DNA of 64,000 nucleotides, from the NCBI GenBank assembly GCA_037200975.1, contig JBBCGI010000001.1, positions 3,038,001 through 3,102,000 on the forward strand, in the 5' to 3' direction. Every line of letters begins with the position of its first letter. Position 1 is the stretch's first letter. Source of the DNA: Pseudomonadota bacterium. GTDB taxonomy: Bacteria; Pseudomonadota; Gammaproteobacteria; Steroidobacterales; Steroidobacteraceae. A program made the position numbers and the translations under genes. The notes beneath the pieces were generated by a model. It was not told where the DNA came from, did not search any database, and was given only the letters and a program-made list of their open reading frames with translations. Below, piece after piece: positions 35,036 to 43,727 of this stretch.

Positions 35036-35254
35036 ATGAGTTCCTCAGACAGAAGCCGGGGAAATTTGGGAAACGGAGCACCGCCGCCAGTGGGCACGGA
35101 TGCTTACGCCGCCTGGCTCGAGCGCATGCAGCGCACGCGTGGGCGGCATGCCGCGATCACCAAGAATCTCTACACCTGGTCTAGCTACAAGCATTGGGCC
35201 GACAAGGTGAAGGGTTCGTGGGAAGACGAGCCGGCACCGGTAGTCAAGAAGTAG
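35036..35254 (+). CDS. small hypothetical protein, 72 residues
   Basis: ATG 35036 has a clear AAAGGGAG site ten bases upstream. The product begins with a Ser/Gly/Pro-rich stretch and continues as a charged amphipathic segment (DAYAAWLERMQRTRGR and then WSSYKHWADKVKGSW). No signal or membrane segment. I do not recognise it. The ribosome site and regular codon use favour a real gene. Confidence 0.5.
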   Translation: MSSSDRSRGNLGNGAPPPVGTDAYAAWLERMQRTRGRHAAITKNLYTWSSYKHWADKVKGSWEDEPAPVVKK

Positions 35255-35393
35255 AGTTGAAAAAATAACACCGCGACAACGCGGGTTGCGGCGAATGCCA
35301 TTCGCCGGCGAGATGAAGGTAAAGACTGGTTAGTGGGAAGACGAAGAACGGCAGGCGCCGGATGACGCGTCGCCGGGTGGGCGTTCGCGCGAC

Positions 35394-36173
35394 TCAGTGG
35401 CCGTGGGGCCTGAAAATGGCGTCGTGGGCGGGGTCGTCGTCCCAGTTCTCGATCACCGCTTCGGGGGCCGGGATCGCCTCCGGGGCGGGCTGCTCCTGCA
35501 GCGGCGCCGGCTGTTCGGCCAGCACGCGCTCGGGTTCGAGCCAGGCGAGCAGCGTTTCCCACTGCGCCACATCCTCCCTGACCAGGTAGGACTTCATTTC
35601 ATGGATCCCGACGCCTTGTTCGGCGGCGCGCACGTAGTTCTGCGAGTCGCGCACCGTGGCGACGATGGGGATATCCAGCTTTTCCAGGAAGCGCATCAGC
35701 GACTGGAACATCAACGTGTTCTTGCGTACGCGATTGGCGATGACGCCGATGCGGTTCTCGGTGCGCTTGATCTTGGCGACCAGCAGCAGGTCGGCGATGC
35801 AGCGCGATGCGGCGTGGATGTCGATATCCGACGGCAGCACCGGAACGATGATCTTGTGCGCATCGCGCGTGAGCTCGGGCAGCGCGCGCGCCTCGACGGC
35901 GGCCGGGCTGTCGACGACGATCTTTTCCGTGCCTTCCGGGATGCGCATCTGCCACGCGCGCGTGGTGCGGGCGTCATGCTCGAACGTGGCGATGCCGTTG
36001 ATGACGGGCTGTGGCACCTTGCGCTTGCGCAGCCAGCGCGTCGCCGAACCCTGCGGGTCGCGATCAATCAACAAGGTGTGGTCGCCACGCGCCGCGAAAA
36101 ACGCCGCGAGGTTGATCGCGAGCGTCGTCTTACCGGAGCCCCCTTTAGGGTTTAGTACGACGATGCGTTGCAT
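35394..36173 (-). CDS. orphan ParA-family ATPase
   Basis: A 259-residue ParA/MinD-like ATPase. The deviant Walker A is KGGSGKTT (residues 10-17), Walker A' [14 protein letters not shown] and Walker [10 protein letters not shown]. The C-terminal 40 residues are a Pro/Glu/Ala tail ([14 protein letters not shown]) ending [15 protein letters not shown]. No parB or parS-like sequence is next to it, so it is not the chromosomal partition system; orphan ParAs position chemosensory arrays, carboxysomes or other cargo. It is transcribed away from htpG. The cargo is unknown. Confidence 0.8.
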   Translation of the reverse strand: MQRIVVLNPKGGSGKTTLAINLAAFFAARGDHTLLIDRDPQGSATRWLRKRKVPQPVINGIATFEHDARTTRAWQMRIPEGTEKIVVDSPAAVEARALPELTRDAHKIIVPVLPSDIDIHAASRCIADLLLVAKIKRTENRIGVIANRVRKNTLMFQSLMRFLEKLDIPIVATVRDSQNYVRAAEQGVGIHEMKSYLVREDVAQWETLLAWLEPERVLAEQPAPLQEQPAPEAIPAPEAVIENWDDDPAHDAIFRPHGH

Positions 36174-36338
36174 GACTGTTTGTCAGAATGTGCCTTCAAT
36201 GTGAAGCACTCGAAAGACTAGCGATGCAGCTGGTTTCTAGCAACCAAACCGGCAGTTGAGTGTGACTCCTGACACAGCCGTGTCACGGCTCTGTTCCTAG
36301 AGTCGACACAAGCTTGGAATTTTGAAGGAATGCATCGC

Positions 36339-36449
36339 ATGGAACGTTTTCTTCTTCTCTGGGATGACCTCGACGACCTGATCGGCACCAGCCGCTACAT
36401 GGTGAAGAACACGGCGATTGCGATCTGGACGACCGTCCGCCCGCGCTGA
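36339..36449 (+). CDS. small hypothetical protein, 36 residues
   Basis: ATG 36339, with GAAGGA about nine bases upstream, opens a frame for 36 residues ending at TGA 36447-36449. It has an acidic stretch (LWDDLDDLIGTSR) followed by a hydrophobic one (NTAIAIWTTV). An in-frame ATG lies three codons earlier but too close to the ribosome site. Below usual size limits, so easily missed; unrecognised. The rest of 36174-36518 contains only short hairpins (GACACAGCCGTGTC near 36272). Confidence 0.4.
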   Translation: MERFLLLWDDLDDLIGTSRYMVKNTAIAIWTTVRPR

Positions 36450-36518
36450 ACCCGCTGATTCGCAAGGCCCGATCGAGGGCTTGAATTCGTAACGCGGTGC
36501 CCGCAACCTCCGGGCGCC

Positions 36519-38414
36519 ATGACAACCCCCCCAACTGAAAACAAAGCCAAGGAAACTCTGGGTTTCCAGGCTGAAGTCCGTGAGCTGCTCAGGCTCATGA
36601 TCCATTCGCTGTACAGCCACCGGGAGATCTTCCTGCGTGAGCTGATCTCGAACGCCTCCGACGCCAACGACAAGCTGCGCTTCGAAGCGCTCAGCAACCC
36701 CGCGCTGATGGCGGGCGATACCGAGCTTGCGATCTGGATCGAAGCCGACAAGGCGAAGAAGACGCTGACCATCCGCGACAACGGCATCGGCATGAGCCGG
36801 GACGAGGCGGTTTCTCACCTCGGCACCATCGCGCGCTCGGGGACGGCGGAGTTCTTCAAGAAGCTATCCGGAGATCAGCAGAAGGATTCCCAGCTCATCG
36901 GCCAGTTCGGCGTGGGCTTCTATTCGGCCTTCATCGTGGCGGACCGGGTCGAGGTGCTGACGCGCCGCGCGGGCCTGCCGGCCGCCGATGGAGTGCGCTG
37001 GGAATCGGCCGCCGACGGTGACTTCACGGTCGAGACGATCGAACACGCTGCGCGCGGAACCACCATCGTTCTGCACCTCAAGGAGGATGCGCAGGAATTC
37101 CTCGACGCGTGGCAGCTGCGGTCGCTGGTGCGCCGCTATTCCGACCACATCGCCTTCCCGGTGCGTATGCCGAAAGAGGGCGAGGCGACGCTCGAATACG
37201 AGGCCATCAATCGCGGCACGGCGCTCTGGGCGCGGTCCAAGGGCGAGATCAAGGACGAGGAGTACGTCGAGTTCTATCGCCACCTGACGCACGACTCCGG
37301 CGAGCCGTTGAGCTGGTCGCACAACCGCGTCGAGGGCAAGCGCGACTACACCAGCCTCATCTACATCCCCGCCGCGGCGCCCTACGACCTGTGGCAGCGC
37401 GACGGCGCACGCGGGCTCAAGCTGTACGTGCGGCGCGTGTTCATCATGGACGACGCGGAACAGTTCCTGCCGTTGTACCTGCGCTTCGTCAAAGGCGTGC
37501 TCGACTCGGCCGATCTGCCGCTCAATGTCTCGCGCGAGCTGCTGCAGGCCGACAGCGACGTCGAAGCCATGCGCGGCGCGCTCACACGGCGCGTGCTCGA
37601 GATGCTCGGCAAACTCGCCAAGGACGAGCCGGCGAAGTACCAGGGGTTCTGGCGCGAATTCGGCGCGGTGCTCAAGGAAGGCCTGGCCGAGGATCCCGCC
37701 AGCCGCGACAAGATACTGCCGCTGCTGAGATTCGCCAATTCGAATCAGGAAGGCGACGAGGAACAGACGTCGCTCGCCGACTATGTGGGCCGCATGCAGA
37801 CCGGCCAGGACAAGATCTACTACGTGGTCGGCGAGAACCTCGCCGCCGCTCGCAGTCATCCGGCCATCGAAGGATTGCGCACCCGCAATGTCGAGGTTCT
37901 GTTGTTAGGCCGGCGCATCGACGCCTGGGTCATGGATCACCTGCAGGAATTCGAGGGCAAGAAGTTCAAGGACGCGACGCGTGGGGACCTCGAGCTCGGC
38001 GGCCTCGCGAGCGCGGCGGACAAGGAAAAGGTCGAGGCCCAGCTCAAGGAGAGCAAGACGCTGCTCAAACGCGTCAAGGATTCACTCGGCGAGCGTGTTT
38101 CGGAGGTGCGTGTCAGCGGGCGGCTCAAGGATTCGGCCGCGGTGCTGGTGGCGGGGGAACACGATCTATCGGCGCCGCTGCGCCGCGCGCTCGAGGCGGC
38201 CGGACAATCCGCGCCCGCCGGCAAACCCGTGCTCGAGCTCAACGTCGAACATCACGTCGTGAAGTATCTCGAGCATCGTGAGGATGCCGCGGAGTTCGGC
38301 GAGCTGGCGCTGGTGCTGTACGAGCAGGCGATGCTGGCCGAAGGTGCGCAGCTCCCGGATCCGGGCGCGTTCGTGCAGCGCCTCAACCGTCTCTGGACCC
38401 GGCTGCCGCAATGA
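36519..38414 (+). CDS. htpG: molecular chaperone HtpG (Hsp90)
   Basis: A 631-residue bacterial Hsp90. The GHKL ATPase domain is at residues 1-220: [20 protein letters not shown], the nucleotide-binding DNGIGM and [18 protein letters not shown]. The middle domain includes SREIL-type substrate and catalytic-loop sequences ([14 protein letters not shown]) and the C-terminal dimerisation domain ends at [10 protein letters not shown]. Cytosolic dimer acting with DnaK on late folding intermediates. The ribosome site before ATG 36519 is weak. It ends four bases into the leader of the FKBP gene. Confidence 0.97.
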   Translation: MTTPPTENKAKETLGFQAEVRELLRLMIHSLYSHREIFLRELISNASDANDKLRFEALSNPALMAGDTELAIWIEADKAKKTLTIRDNGIGMSRDEAVSHLGTIARSGTAEFFKKLSGDQQKDSQLIGQFGVGFYSAFIVADRVEVLTRRAGLPAADGVRWESAADGDFTVETIEHAARGTTIVLHLKEDAQEFLDAWQLRSLVRRYSDHIAFPVRMPKEGEATLEYEAINRGTALWARSKGEIKDEEYVEFYRHLTHDSGEPLSWSHNRVEGKRDYTSLIYIPAAAPYDLWQRDGARGLKLYVRRVFIMDDAEQFLPLYLRFVKGVLDSADLPLNVSRELLQADSDVEAMRGALTRRVLEMLGKLAKDEPAKYQGFWREFGAVLKEGLAEDPASRDKILPLLRFANSNQEGDEEQTSLADYVGRMQTGQDKIYYVVGENLAAARSHPAIEGLRTRNVEVLLLGRRIDAWVMDHLQEFEGKKFKDATRGDLELGGLASAADKEKVEAQLKESKTLLKRVKDSLGERVSEVRVSGRLKDSAAVLVAGEHDLSAPLRRALEAAGQSAPAGKPVLELNVEHHVVKYLEHREDAAEFGELALVLYEQAMLAEGAQLPDPGAFVQRLNRLWTRLPQ

Positions 38415-38455
38415 GGCGTGTAATAATGCCGCTCCCGCAAATCCGGAGTAGCTCG

Positions 38456-38980
38456 ATGACCCCGAAGTCGCTGGCCTCGTCGCTGACAATCGCGTTGGTC
38501 GTCGTATTGCTGGCCGCCTGTTCGTCGCGCGACAAACCGGCGGAAGAGGTGGCAGCGGTGCCTCCTCCGACCGACGCGGCTGCGCCTTCCGAACCCGTCG
38601 CCGATGCGACCTCCGCCACAGGAACCGAAAACATGGCTTTGCAGAAAATCGAACTCGCTCCAGGCGCCGGCGCCGAAATCAAGTCCGGTCAGACCGCGCT
38701 GGTGCACTACACGGGCTGGCTGTACGACGCCGCCGCACCCGAGAACAAGGGCAAGAAGTTCGATAGTTCGGTGGATCGCAACGAGCCGTTCGAATTTCCG
38801 GTCGGTGCCGGCATGGTCATCAAGGGTTGGGACGATGGCGTGGTCGGCATGAAGCCGGGCGGCAAGCGCCGGCTCGTCATTCCGCCGGAGATGGGTTATG
38901 GCGCGCGCGGCGCGGGCGGCGGGCTGATTCCCGGTGGTGCGACGCTGGTGTTCGACGTCGAGCTGGTCGAGATTCGCTGA
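38456..38980 (+). CDS. FKBP-type peptidyl-prolyl isomerase lipoprotein
   Basis: A 174-residue protein with a lipoprotein signal ([11 protein letters not shown], lipid-attachment Cys22), a Pro/Ala-rich tether (residues 23-60) and an FKBP domain (65-174): [43 protein letters not shown] and [10 protein letters not shown], with the standard active-site residues. It is expected to be anchored in the envelope and to catalyse prolyl isomerisation of exported proteins. ATG 38456 has CCGGAG upstream and begins the signal. Its TGA overlaps the next ATG by one base. Confidence 0.9.
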   Translation: MTPKSLASSLTIALVVVLLAACSSRDKPAEEVAAVPPPTDAAAPSEPVADATSATGTENMALQKIELAPGAGAEIKSGQTALVHYTGWLYDAAAPENKGKKFDSSVDRNEPFEFPVGAGMVIKGWDDGVVGMKPGGKRRLVIPPEMGYGARGAGGGLIPGGATLVFDVELVEIR

Positions 38981-39132
38981 TGTCGCGCGTCGCGGCGGGC
39001 CTGGCGGCGCTGGTGTTTCCCGGCGTTGCGGCCCAGGCCGCGACCGGCAGCATCGCGGTAGGGAAGTTAGGCGAGCTCACGGGCATCCCCGGCGACGCGC
39101 TCGAGGACAACACGGTCTACAAGGCACCGTGA
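38980..39132 (+). CDS. small exported-like protein, 50 residues
   Basis: ATG 38980 overlaps the TGA of the FKBP gene, and its own stop overlaps the GTG of the following hydrolase gene by four bases, so it is wedged between two coupled genes. The product has a signal-like start (VAAGLAALVFPGVAAQAA) followed by GSIAVGKLGELTG. No family recognised. It could be a true small periplasmic protein or a translational bridge. Confidence 0.4.
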   Translation: MSRVAAGLAALVFPGVAAQAATGSIAVGKLGELTGIPGDALEDNTVYKAP

Positions 39133-39755
39133 GCAGCATCGAAGTCCTGACGCTCGCGGGGCCAGTTGGCGCGCTCGAAGCCCGCCTGGAGACCCCGGAC
39201 GGTGAGGTCAGATCCGACGTGTTCGGCGTGGTCTGCCATCCGCATCCGCTGTTTGGCGGAACCATGGACAACAAGGTCACCCACACGATCGCGCGCTCGA
39301 TGATGGAGTGCGGCGCGCCCACCTTCCGGTTCAACTTCCGCGGCGTCGGGGCGAGCGGCGGCACCTTCGACAACGGCCGCGGCGAGGCCGATGACCTGGC
39401 CGCGGTCGTGGCCGAGGGACGGCGGCGTTATCCGGCTGCCGATCTGTGGTTAGGGGGCTTCTCGTTCGGCGCTTTCGTGGCCTTGCGCGCCGCGCAGGAT
39501 CTCGCGCCGGTGAAGCTCGTCGCCGTGGCGCCGCCGGTGGCGCGTTTCGAGTTGGGAACGGTGGCGAACCCCGACTGCGACTGGATGCTGGCGCAGGGCG
39601 ACGCGGACGACGTGGTGCCCGCCGCTGCCGTGCTTGCCTGGGCGGCGAACCAGCCGCGAAAGCCCCGCCTGCACGTTCTCGCGGGCGCCGGGCATTTCTT
39701 TCACGGCAGGTTGCACGAGCTCAAACCACTGATTCTGGATTTCCTGCGAAGCTAG
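39129..39755 (+). CDS. alpha/beta hydrolase of the COG2945 group
   Basis: A 208-residue hydrolase with the group signature CHPHPLFGGTMDNKVTHTIA, then FNFRGVGASGG, the nucleophile elbow GFSFGA (Ser about 119), the acid region QGDADDVVP and the catalytic His in GAGHFFHG. Members are cytosolic, often annotated as dienelactone-hydrolase-like; substrates are mostly unknown. GTG 39129 overlaps the previous stop (GTGA). A family A palindrome follows 17 bases after the stop and may end the transcript. Confidence 0.85.
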   Translation: MSSIEVLTLAGPVGALEARLETPDGEVRSDVFGVVCHPHPLFGGTMDNKVTHTIARSMMECGAPTFRFNFRGVGASGGTFDNGRGEADDLAAVVAEGRRRYPAADLWLGGFSFGAFVALRAAQDLAPVKLVAVAPPVARFELGTVANPDCDWMLAQGDADDVVPAAAVLAWAANQPRKPRLHVLAGAGHFFHGRLHELKPLILDFLRS

Positions 39756-39771
39756 CCGAGAAAAGGGGGAG

Positions 39772-39833
39772 GATTAAAAGGGGACATGCCTATTTATTGC
39801 GGAGCCAATAAATAGGCATGTCCCCTTTTAATC
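39772..39833. repeat. long perfect inverted repeat, family A, copy 2
   Basis: Arms of 28 bases, 39772-39799 and 39806-39833, are exact reverse complements with the loop CGGAGC. The arms share the AAAAGGGGACATGCCTATTT core with the copy at 32044-32116, but loops and outer flanks differ, as in a dispersed palindromic element. It lies between convergent genes. Confidence 0.9.
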
Positions 39834-39850
39834 TTGGTCGCAAAAACAAA

Positions 39851-39879
39851 GGGCCCGGACGCGTTTACGTCCCGGGCCC
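39851..39879 (-). terminator. intrinsic terminator for the HU-like gene
   Basis: On the minus strand a GGGCCCGGGACG/CGTCCGGGCCC-type stem with an AT-rich loop is followed by TTTGTTTTTG, 45 bases after the stop of the HU-like gene. Confidence 0.8.
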
Positions 39880-39923
39880 TCGATCTGCATCACGCGCCGT
39901 GGCACGCGCGAAGCAAGCGCGTC

Positions 39924-40235
39924 TTAGTTGACCAGCGCCTTGAGGCTCTTCAGCGGCAGCACGCGGACCTTCTTGGAGGCCGGCTTCGCCTTGAACACCA
40001 TCTTTTCCTTCGTGAACGGATTGATGCCTTCGCGCGCCTTCGTGGCGGGCTTCTTCACGACCTTCATCTTCAGAAGACCGGGCAGGGTGAACAGACCAGG
40101 TCCACGCAGGCTCTTCTTGATGATGCCGTTGAGTGACTCGAACACCGCGGCGACCTGCTTGCGGGACAGTTCAGCGTCTTTGCAGATCGTTGCCACGATT
40201 TCCGACTTCGTCGGTGCGCCACCTTTCTTTGCCAT
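39924..40235 (-). CDS. HU-family DNA-binding protein
   Basis: A 103-residue HU/IHF-fold protein: TKSEIVATICKDAELSRKQV (helical body), GPGLFTLPGLLKMKVVKKPA (beta arm) and INPFTKEKMVFKAKPASKKV. It is more basic and longer at the C-terminus than classical HupA/B (about 90), matching a second HU-like family common in gammaproteobacteria. It binds and bends DNA, probably as a dimer. ATG 40235 has AGGAG eight bases upstream. Single-gene transcript ended by the terminator at 39851-39879. It carries no obvious target information. Confidence 0.9.
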   Translation of the reverse strand: MAKKGGAPTKSEIVATICKDAELSRKQVAAVFESLNGIIKKSLRGPGLFTLPGLLKMKVVKKPATKAREGINPFTKEKMVFKAKPASKKVRVLPLKSLKALVN

Positions 40236-40520
40236 TACTCGGACTCCTCATAAGAAAAAAATGCAGCGGAAAAAATATCCCGCGGCGAGCGATTCGGCGC
40301 GCAACATATCACAGGCTTTCCCGCGTGCAAATAATTTTCGTTGCACATGAATGCGGCAAATGCCTTGTTTTCTAGGGTTCGGCGCACATGCGCAACAACA
40401 CGAGTGTCGCCGCGACACGAAATTGAGCGTCATTCGCTGTACGAATCTTCACCATCACGCGCATCGAAGCGACGTTGAGGTATGCGGTTAAGTCGTTGTC
40501 GCAGCGAGGACAGCGCTGCG

Positions 40521-41060
40521 TCAGAAGTTGATTCCGTCGATCAGGATGATCAGCGCCTGCAGCGCGATGATCGCCCAGAGAAACGACAAATCCAGGCCGG
40601 CAACCAGCGACGGGATGATCCTGCGGACGCGCGAAAGCAACGGATCGCAGACGTAGGCGAGCAACTCGTAGACAGGCGAACTGCCGCCCTGCAGGAGCAT
40701 TCCAGCGAGTCCGTAGAAGAAGATCATGATGACGTAGAGCCACAGCACTGCGAGCACCAGCGTCTTCAACACCAGCAGCGTGAGGACCACGATCGCCGGA
40801 ATCACCGCGCCGAACAGCAGCAATACGGCGACCTTGAAGATCGCGAACAGCACGATCGCGACCACCGAAGCGGTGTCGATCCGGCCCACCGGCGGCAACA
40901 CGCGGCGCAGCGGCAGGATGAGCGGATTGGTCATTTTCACGATCGCCGCCGCGAACGGGTTGCGAAAGTTAGCGCGCGCCAGCTGCATGATGAATCGCAG
41001 GATGAGGACGCCGAGGTACAGGGACGTCAGCGTATCGACGATGTAGTAGAGCGCTCTCAT
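40521..41060 (-). CDS. yggT: YggT family membrane protein
   Basis: A 179-residue protein with two YggT repeats, each with paired helices: YYIVDTLTSLYLGVLILRFIMQ, NPLILPLRRVLPPVGRID, and again YELLAYVCDPLLSRVRRIIPS. YggT proteins are tied to envelope integrity and, in some species, to turgor or cell division, but the mechanism is unclear. ATG 41060 overlaps the stop of proC by four bases. The order yggS-proC-yggT on this strand is conserved in many gammaproteobacteria. Confidence 0.9.
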   Translation of the reverse strand: MRALYYIVDTLTSLYLGVLILRFIMQLARANFRNPFAAAIVKMTNPLILPLRRVLPPVGRIDTASVVAIVLFAIFKVAVLLLFGAVIPAIVVLTLLVLKTLVLAVLWLYVIMIFFYGLAGMLLQGGSSPVYELLAYVCDPLLSRVRRIIPSLVAGLDLSFLWAIIALQALIILIDGINF

Positions 41061-41890
41061 GTTTTCTGACTCTTGCCGAAGGCGCGCGCCAGTTCGCGGC
41101 CGCGATCGGTCGCGGCGCCCAGCGCGTCGGCCACGATGGTACGCAGGTTCGCGGTGTCGAATGCACGCACCGCCGCCTCCGTCGTGCCGCCCCTGGAAGT
41201 GACCTCGAGGCGCAGGCGCATCAGGTCGCCGTCGCTGGCGCGTGCCATCTGCCCCGACCCGAACAATGTCTGCACCGCGAGCTCCTGTGCGCTCGCGCGT
41301 TCGAGTCCGAGATTGACGGCCGCGTCGATCATCAACTCCGTGAGCAGGAAGAAGTAGGCGGGGCCACTGCCAGACAATGCCGTGACGACATCGAGCGCGT
41401 CTTCGTCTGACACCCACACCGTCGTGCCGACGGCGCCGAGCACGGTCGCCGCGAGTGCGCGATGCGCCGCGCTCAAGCCCTCGGGCGCATACAGTGCGCT
41501 CGCGCCGGCATTGTTGAGCGCCGGTCGATTGGGCATGGCGCGCACGACGGCGACGCCCGGGCCGCACCACTCGGCGATGTCGCCGACGCGTATGCCGGCC
41601 GCGATCGACAAAACCAGCGGTGGCCGTTGCGAGAAAACGTCGGCAAGCGCCTGCGTGGTGAGCGCCATGTCCTGTGGTTTGACCGCCAGCACGACGACAT
41701 CCGCCGCCGCGGCCGCCTCACGGTTGTCGGCCGTGACGTGCACGCCGAGCTCGTCCGCGAGCACGATGCGCCGCTGCTGGTGGGCTTCCCCGACGCTGAT
41801 GTTCTGGGGCGAAAGTCCGCGCGCGATGAGCCCGCGCATCAACGCGCCGCCCATGTTGCCGCCACCGATGAAGGCCGCCTTGATGTCCAT
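41057..41890 (-). CDS. proC: pyrroline-5-carboxylate reductase
   Basis: A 277-residue enzyme for the last step of proline synthesis (P5C plus NAD(P)H to proline). It has the Rossmann start AAFIGGGNMGGALMRGL, then VVLAVKPQDM, MPNRPALNNAG and the family signature ALSGSGPAYFFLLTELM. Cytosolic decamer in known members. Middle gene of yggS-proC-yggT, coupled to yggT by ATGA. Confidence 0.95.
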   Translation of the reverse strand: MDIKAAFIGGGNMGGALMRGLIARGLSPQNISVGEAHQQRRIVLADELGVHVTADNREAAAAADVVVLAVKPQDMALTTQALADVFSQRPPLVLSIAAGIRVGDIAEWCGPGVAVVRAMPNRPALNNAGASALYAPEGLSAAHRALAATVLGAVGTTVWVSDEDALDVVTALSGSGPAYFFLLTELMIDAAVNLGLERASAQELAVQTLFGSGQMARASDGDLMRLRLEVTSRGGTTEAAVRAFDTANLRTIVADALGAATDRGRELARAFGKSQKT

Positions 41891-41900
41891 GTGCGGGTGA

Positions 41901-42620
41901 TTATCCCGTTTCGCCGGCCGTTTTGGCGCTGCGGGGGCCGAAAATCGCGGTGCCGATGCGCACGATGGTCGACCCTTCGAGGATGGCCGCTTCGAAGTCC
42001 GCGCTCGTGCCCATCGACAAGGTATCGAGCTGGTGTCCGTGTTCGTTCAGATAGTCGAACACCTGGCGTGTCTCGTTGAACCAGCGCCGCTGCCTGGCGT
42101 CGTCGTCTTCGGCCGGCGGCATGCTCATGAGGCCGCGCAGCCGGATGTTCGGCAGTGCGCGGACGGCGCTGGCCAGTTGCGCCATGTCGGCGGCGGGTAC
42201 GCCGCCTTTGGTTTCCTCGCCGCCCACGTGCAGCTGCAGACAGAGATTGAGCGGCGGCAAGCGATCGGGACGCTGTGCGGACAGACGCTCGGCGATCTTG
42301 AGCCGGTCGACGGCGTGCACCCAGGCGAAATTCTCGGCGACCTGCCGGGTCTTGTTAGCCTGCAGCCGCCCGATGAAATGCCAGGTGAGTTCGCGCCCGG
42401 CCAGTGCCTCGATTTTGGGCAGGGCTTCCTGCAGGAAATTCTCGCCGAAGTTCTCGACACCCGCGCCCGCGGCAGCGTCGATTGCTGCGCCGCTCTGTCC
42501 CTTCGAAACGGCCAGAAGCGTGACCGAATCGACACTTCGACTGGCGCCTCTACAGGCCTCCGCAATGCGGGTTTGAGCGACTCGGACGCTCTCCGAGCAA
42601 TTCTGCGGACGGGATAACAT
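41901..42620 (-). CDS. yggS: PLP homeostasis protein YggS
   Basis: A 239-residue PROSC/YggS protein of alanine-racemase fold type III. VTLLAVSKGQ holds the PLP-binding Lys40; FGENFLQEALPKIEAL, WHFIGRLQANK, and SMGTSADFEAAI with GSTIVRIGTAIFG form the phosphate site. It binds and buffers pyridoxal phosphate without known catalysis. First gene of the yggS-proC-yggT run and divergent from pilT, as in Pseudomonas aeruginosa. Confidence 0.95.
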   Translation of the reverse strand: MLSRPQNCSESVRVAQTRIAEACRGASRSVDSVTLLAVSKGQSGAAIDAAAGAGVENFGENFLQEALPKIEALAGRELTWHFIGRLQANKTRQVAENFAWVHAVDRLKIAERLSAQRPDRLPPLNLCLQLHVGGEETKGGVPAADMAQLASAVRALPNIRLRGLMSMPPAEDDDARQRRWFNETRQVFDYLNEHGHQLDTLSMGTSADFEAAILEGSTIVRIGTAIFGPRSAKTAGETG

Positions 42621-42631
42621 ATTGATCAGTG

Positions 42632-42658
42632 ATACCCGGGTCTATACTCAACGGCGCT
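42632..42658 (+). promoter_or_regulatory. possible sigma-70 promoter of pilT
   Basis: TTGATC at 42632-42637 and TATACT at 42653-42658 with a 15-base spacer, which is short. The -10 match is good and the start would fall 10-15 bases before the AAGGGA site of pilT. Confidence 0.35.
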
Positions 42659-42674
42659 TTTCAAGGGACACCGC

Positions 42675-43715
42675 ATGGCCGTCGACGTCGCCCAGCTCCT
42701 CGCTTTCGCCGTAAAGAATAACGCCTCGGACTTGCACCTGTCCGCTGGTGTGCCGCCCATGATTCGTGTCGACGGCGACATGAAACGTATCAACATGCCC
42801 GCGCTTTCCCACAAGGAAGTGCACGGCATGGTGTACGACATCATGAACGACAAGCAGCGCAAGAATTACGAAGAGTTCTTCGAGACCGATTTCTCTTTCG
42901 AGATTCCGAAGCTCGCGCGTTTCCGCGTGAATGCATTCAACCAGAATCGCGGCGCGGGCGCCGTGTTCCGCAATATTCCCTCGGTCATCCTCTCGCTCGA
43001 CGACCTGGCATGCCCGAAGATTTTCCGCGATCTGTGCATGCTGCCGCGTGGCCTCGTGCTCGTGACCGGCCCGACCGGCTCGGGCAAGTCCACCACGCTC
43101 GCGGGCATGGTGAACCACTGCAACGACAACCGTCCCGATCACATCATCACGATCGAGGACCCCATCGAATTCGTGCATGAGAGCAAACGCTGCCTCATGA
43201 ACCAGCGCGAAGTGCATCGCGACACGCTCGGCTTCTCTGAAGCGCTGCGTTCGGCGTTGCGCGAAGACCCGGACGTGGTGCTGGTTGGCGAAATGCGCGA
43301 CCTCGAGACGATCCGTCTCGCGCTGACCGCCGCCGAAACCGGACACCTCGTGTTCGGCACGCTGCACACCAGCTCCGCCGCCAAGACCATCGACCGCGTG
43401 GTCGACGTGTTCCCGGCGCAGGAAAAGGAAATGGTCCGCGCGATGCTTTCAGAGTCGCTGCGTGCCGTCATTTCGCAGACGCTGCTCAAGCGCAACGGCG
43501 GCGGCCGTATCGCGGCGCACGAAATCATGATCGGCACGCCCGCCATTCGTAACCTGATTCGCGAAGGCAAGATCGCGCAGATGTATTCGGCCATCCAGAC
43601 CGGCGCCCAGGCCGGCATGCAGACGCTGGATCAATGCCTCGCGGACCTCGTCACCAAAGGCGTCGTCAGCAAGGAAGAAGCTCGCTACAAAGCTTCCAAC
43701 AAGGATGCCCTGTAA
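42675..43715 (+). CDS. pilT: type IV pilus retraction ATPase PilT
   Basis: A 346-residue GspE-superfamily ATPase, matching the usual PilT length. Walker A is GPTGSGKST (about residue 133), Walker B follows as DVVLVGEMRDLET, with the Asp box TIEDPIEFVHE and His box FGTLHTSSA. The PilT-specific AIRNLIRE motif is present near the C-terminus. It drives pilus disassembly and twitching as a hexamer at the pilus base. A ribosome site, AAGGGA, precedes ATG. First gene of a run of three ATPases. Confidence 0.97.
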   Translation: MAVDVAQLLAFAVKNNASDLHLSAGVPPMIRVDGDMKRINMPALSHKEVHGMVYDIMNDKQRKNYEEFFETDFSFEIPKLARFRVNAFNQNRGAGAVFRNIPSVILSLDDLACPKIFRDLCMLPRGLVLVTGPTGSGKSTTLAGMVNHCNDNRPDHIITIEDPIEFVHESKRCLMNQREVHRDTLGFSEALRSALREDPDVVLVGEMRDLETIRLALTAAETGHLVFGTLHTSSAAKTIDRVVDVFPAQEKEMVRAMLSESLRAVISQTLLKRNGGGRIAAHEIMIGTPAIRNLIREGKIAQMYSAIQTGAQAGMQTLDQCLADLVTKGVVSKEEARYKASNKDAL

Positions 43716-43727
43716 GGAGCGCTGACC

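Noticed and set aside
35394-36173. Annotating the ParA gene as the chromosomal parA
   Set aside because: No parB, gidA or gidB neighbours and an unusual tail; it fits an orphan ParA better.
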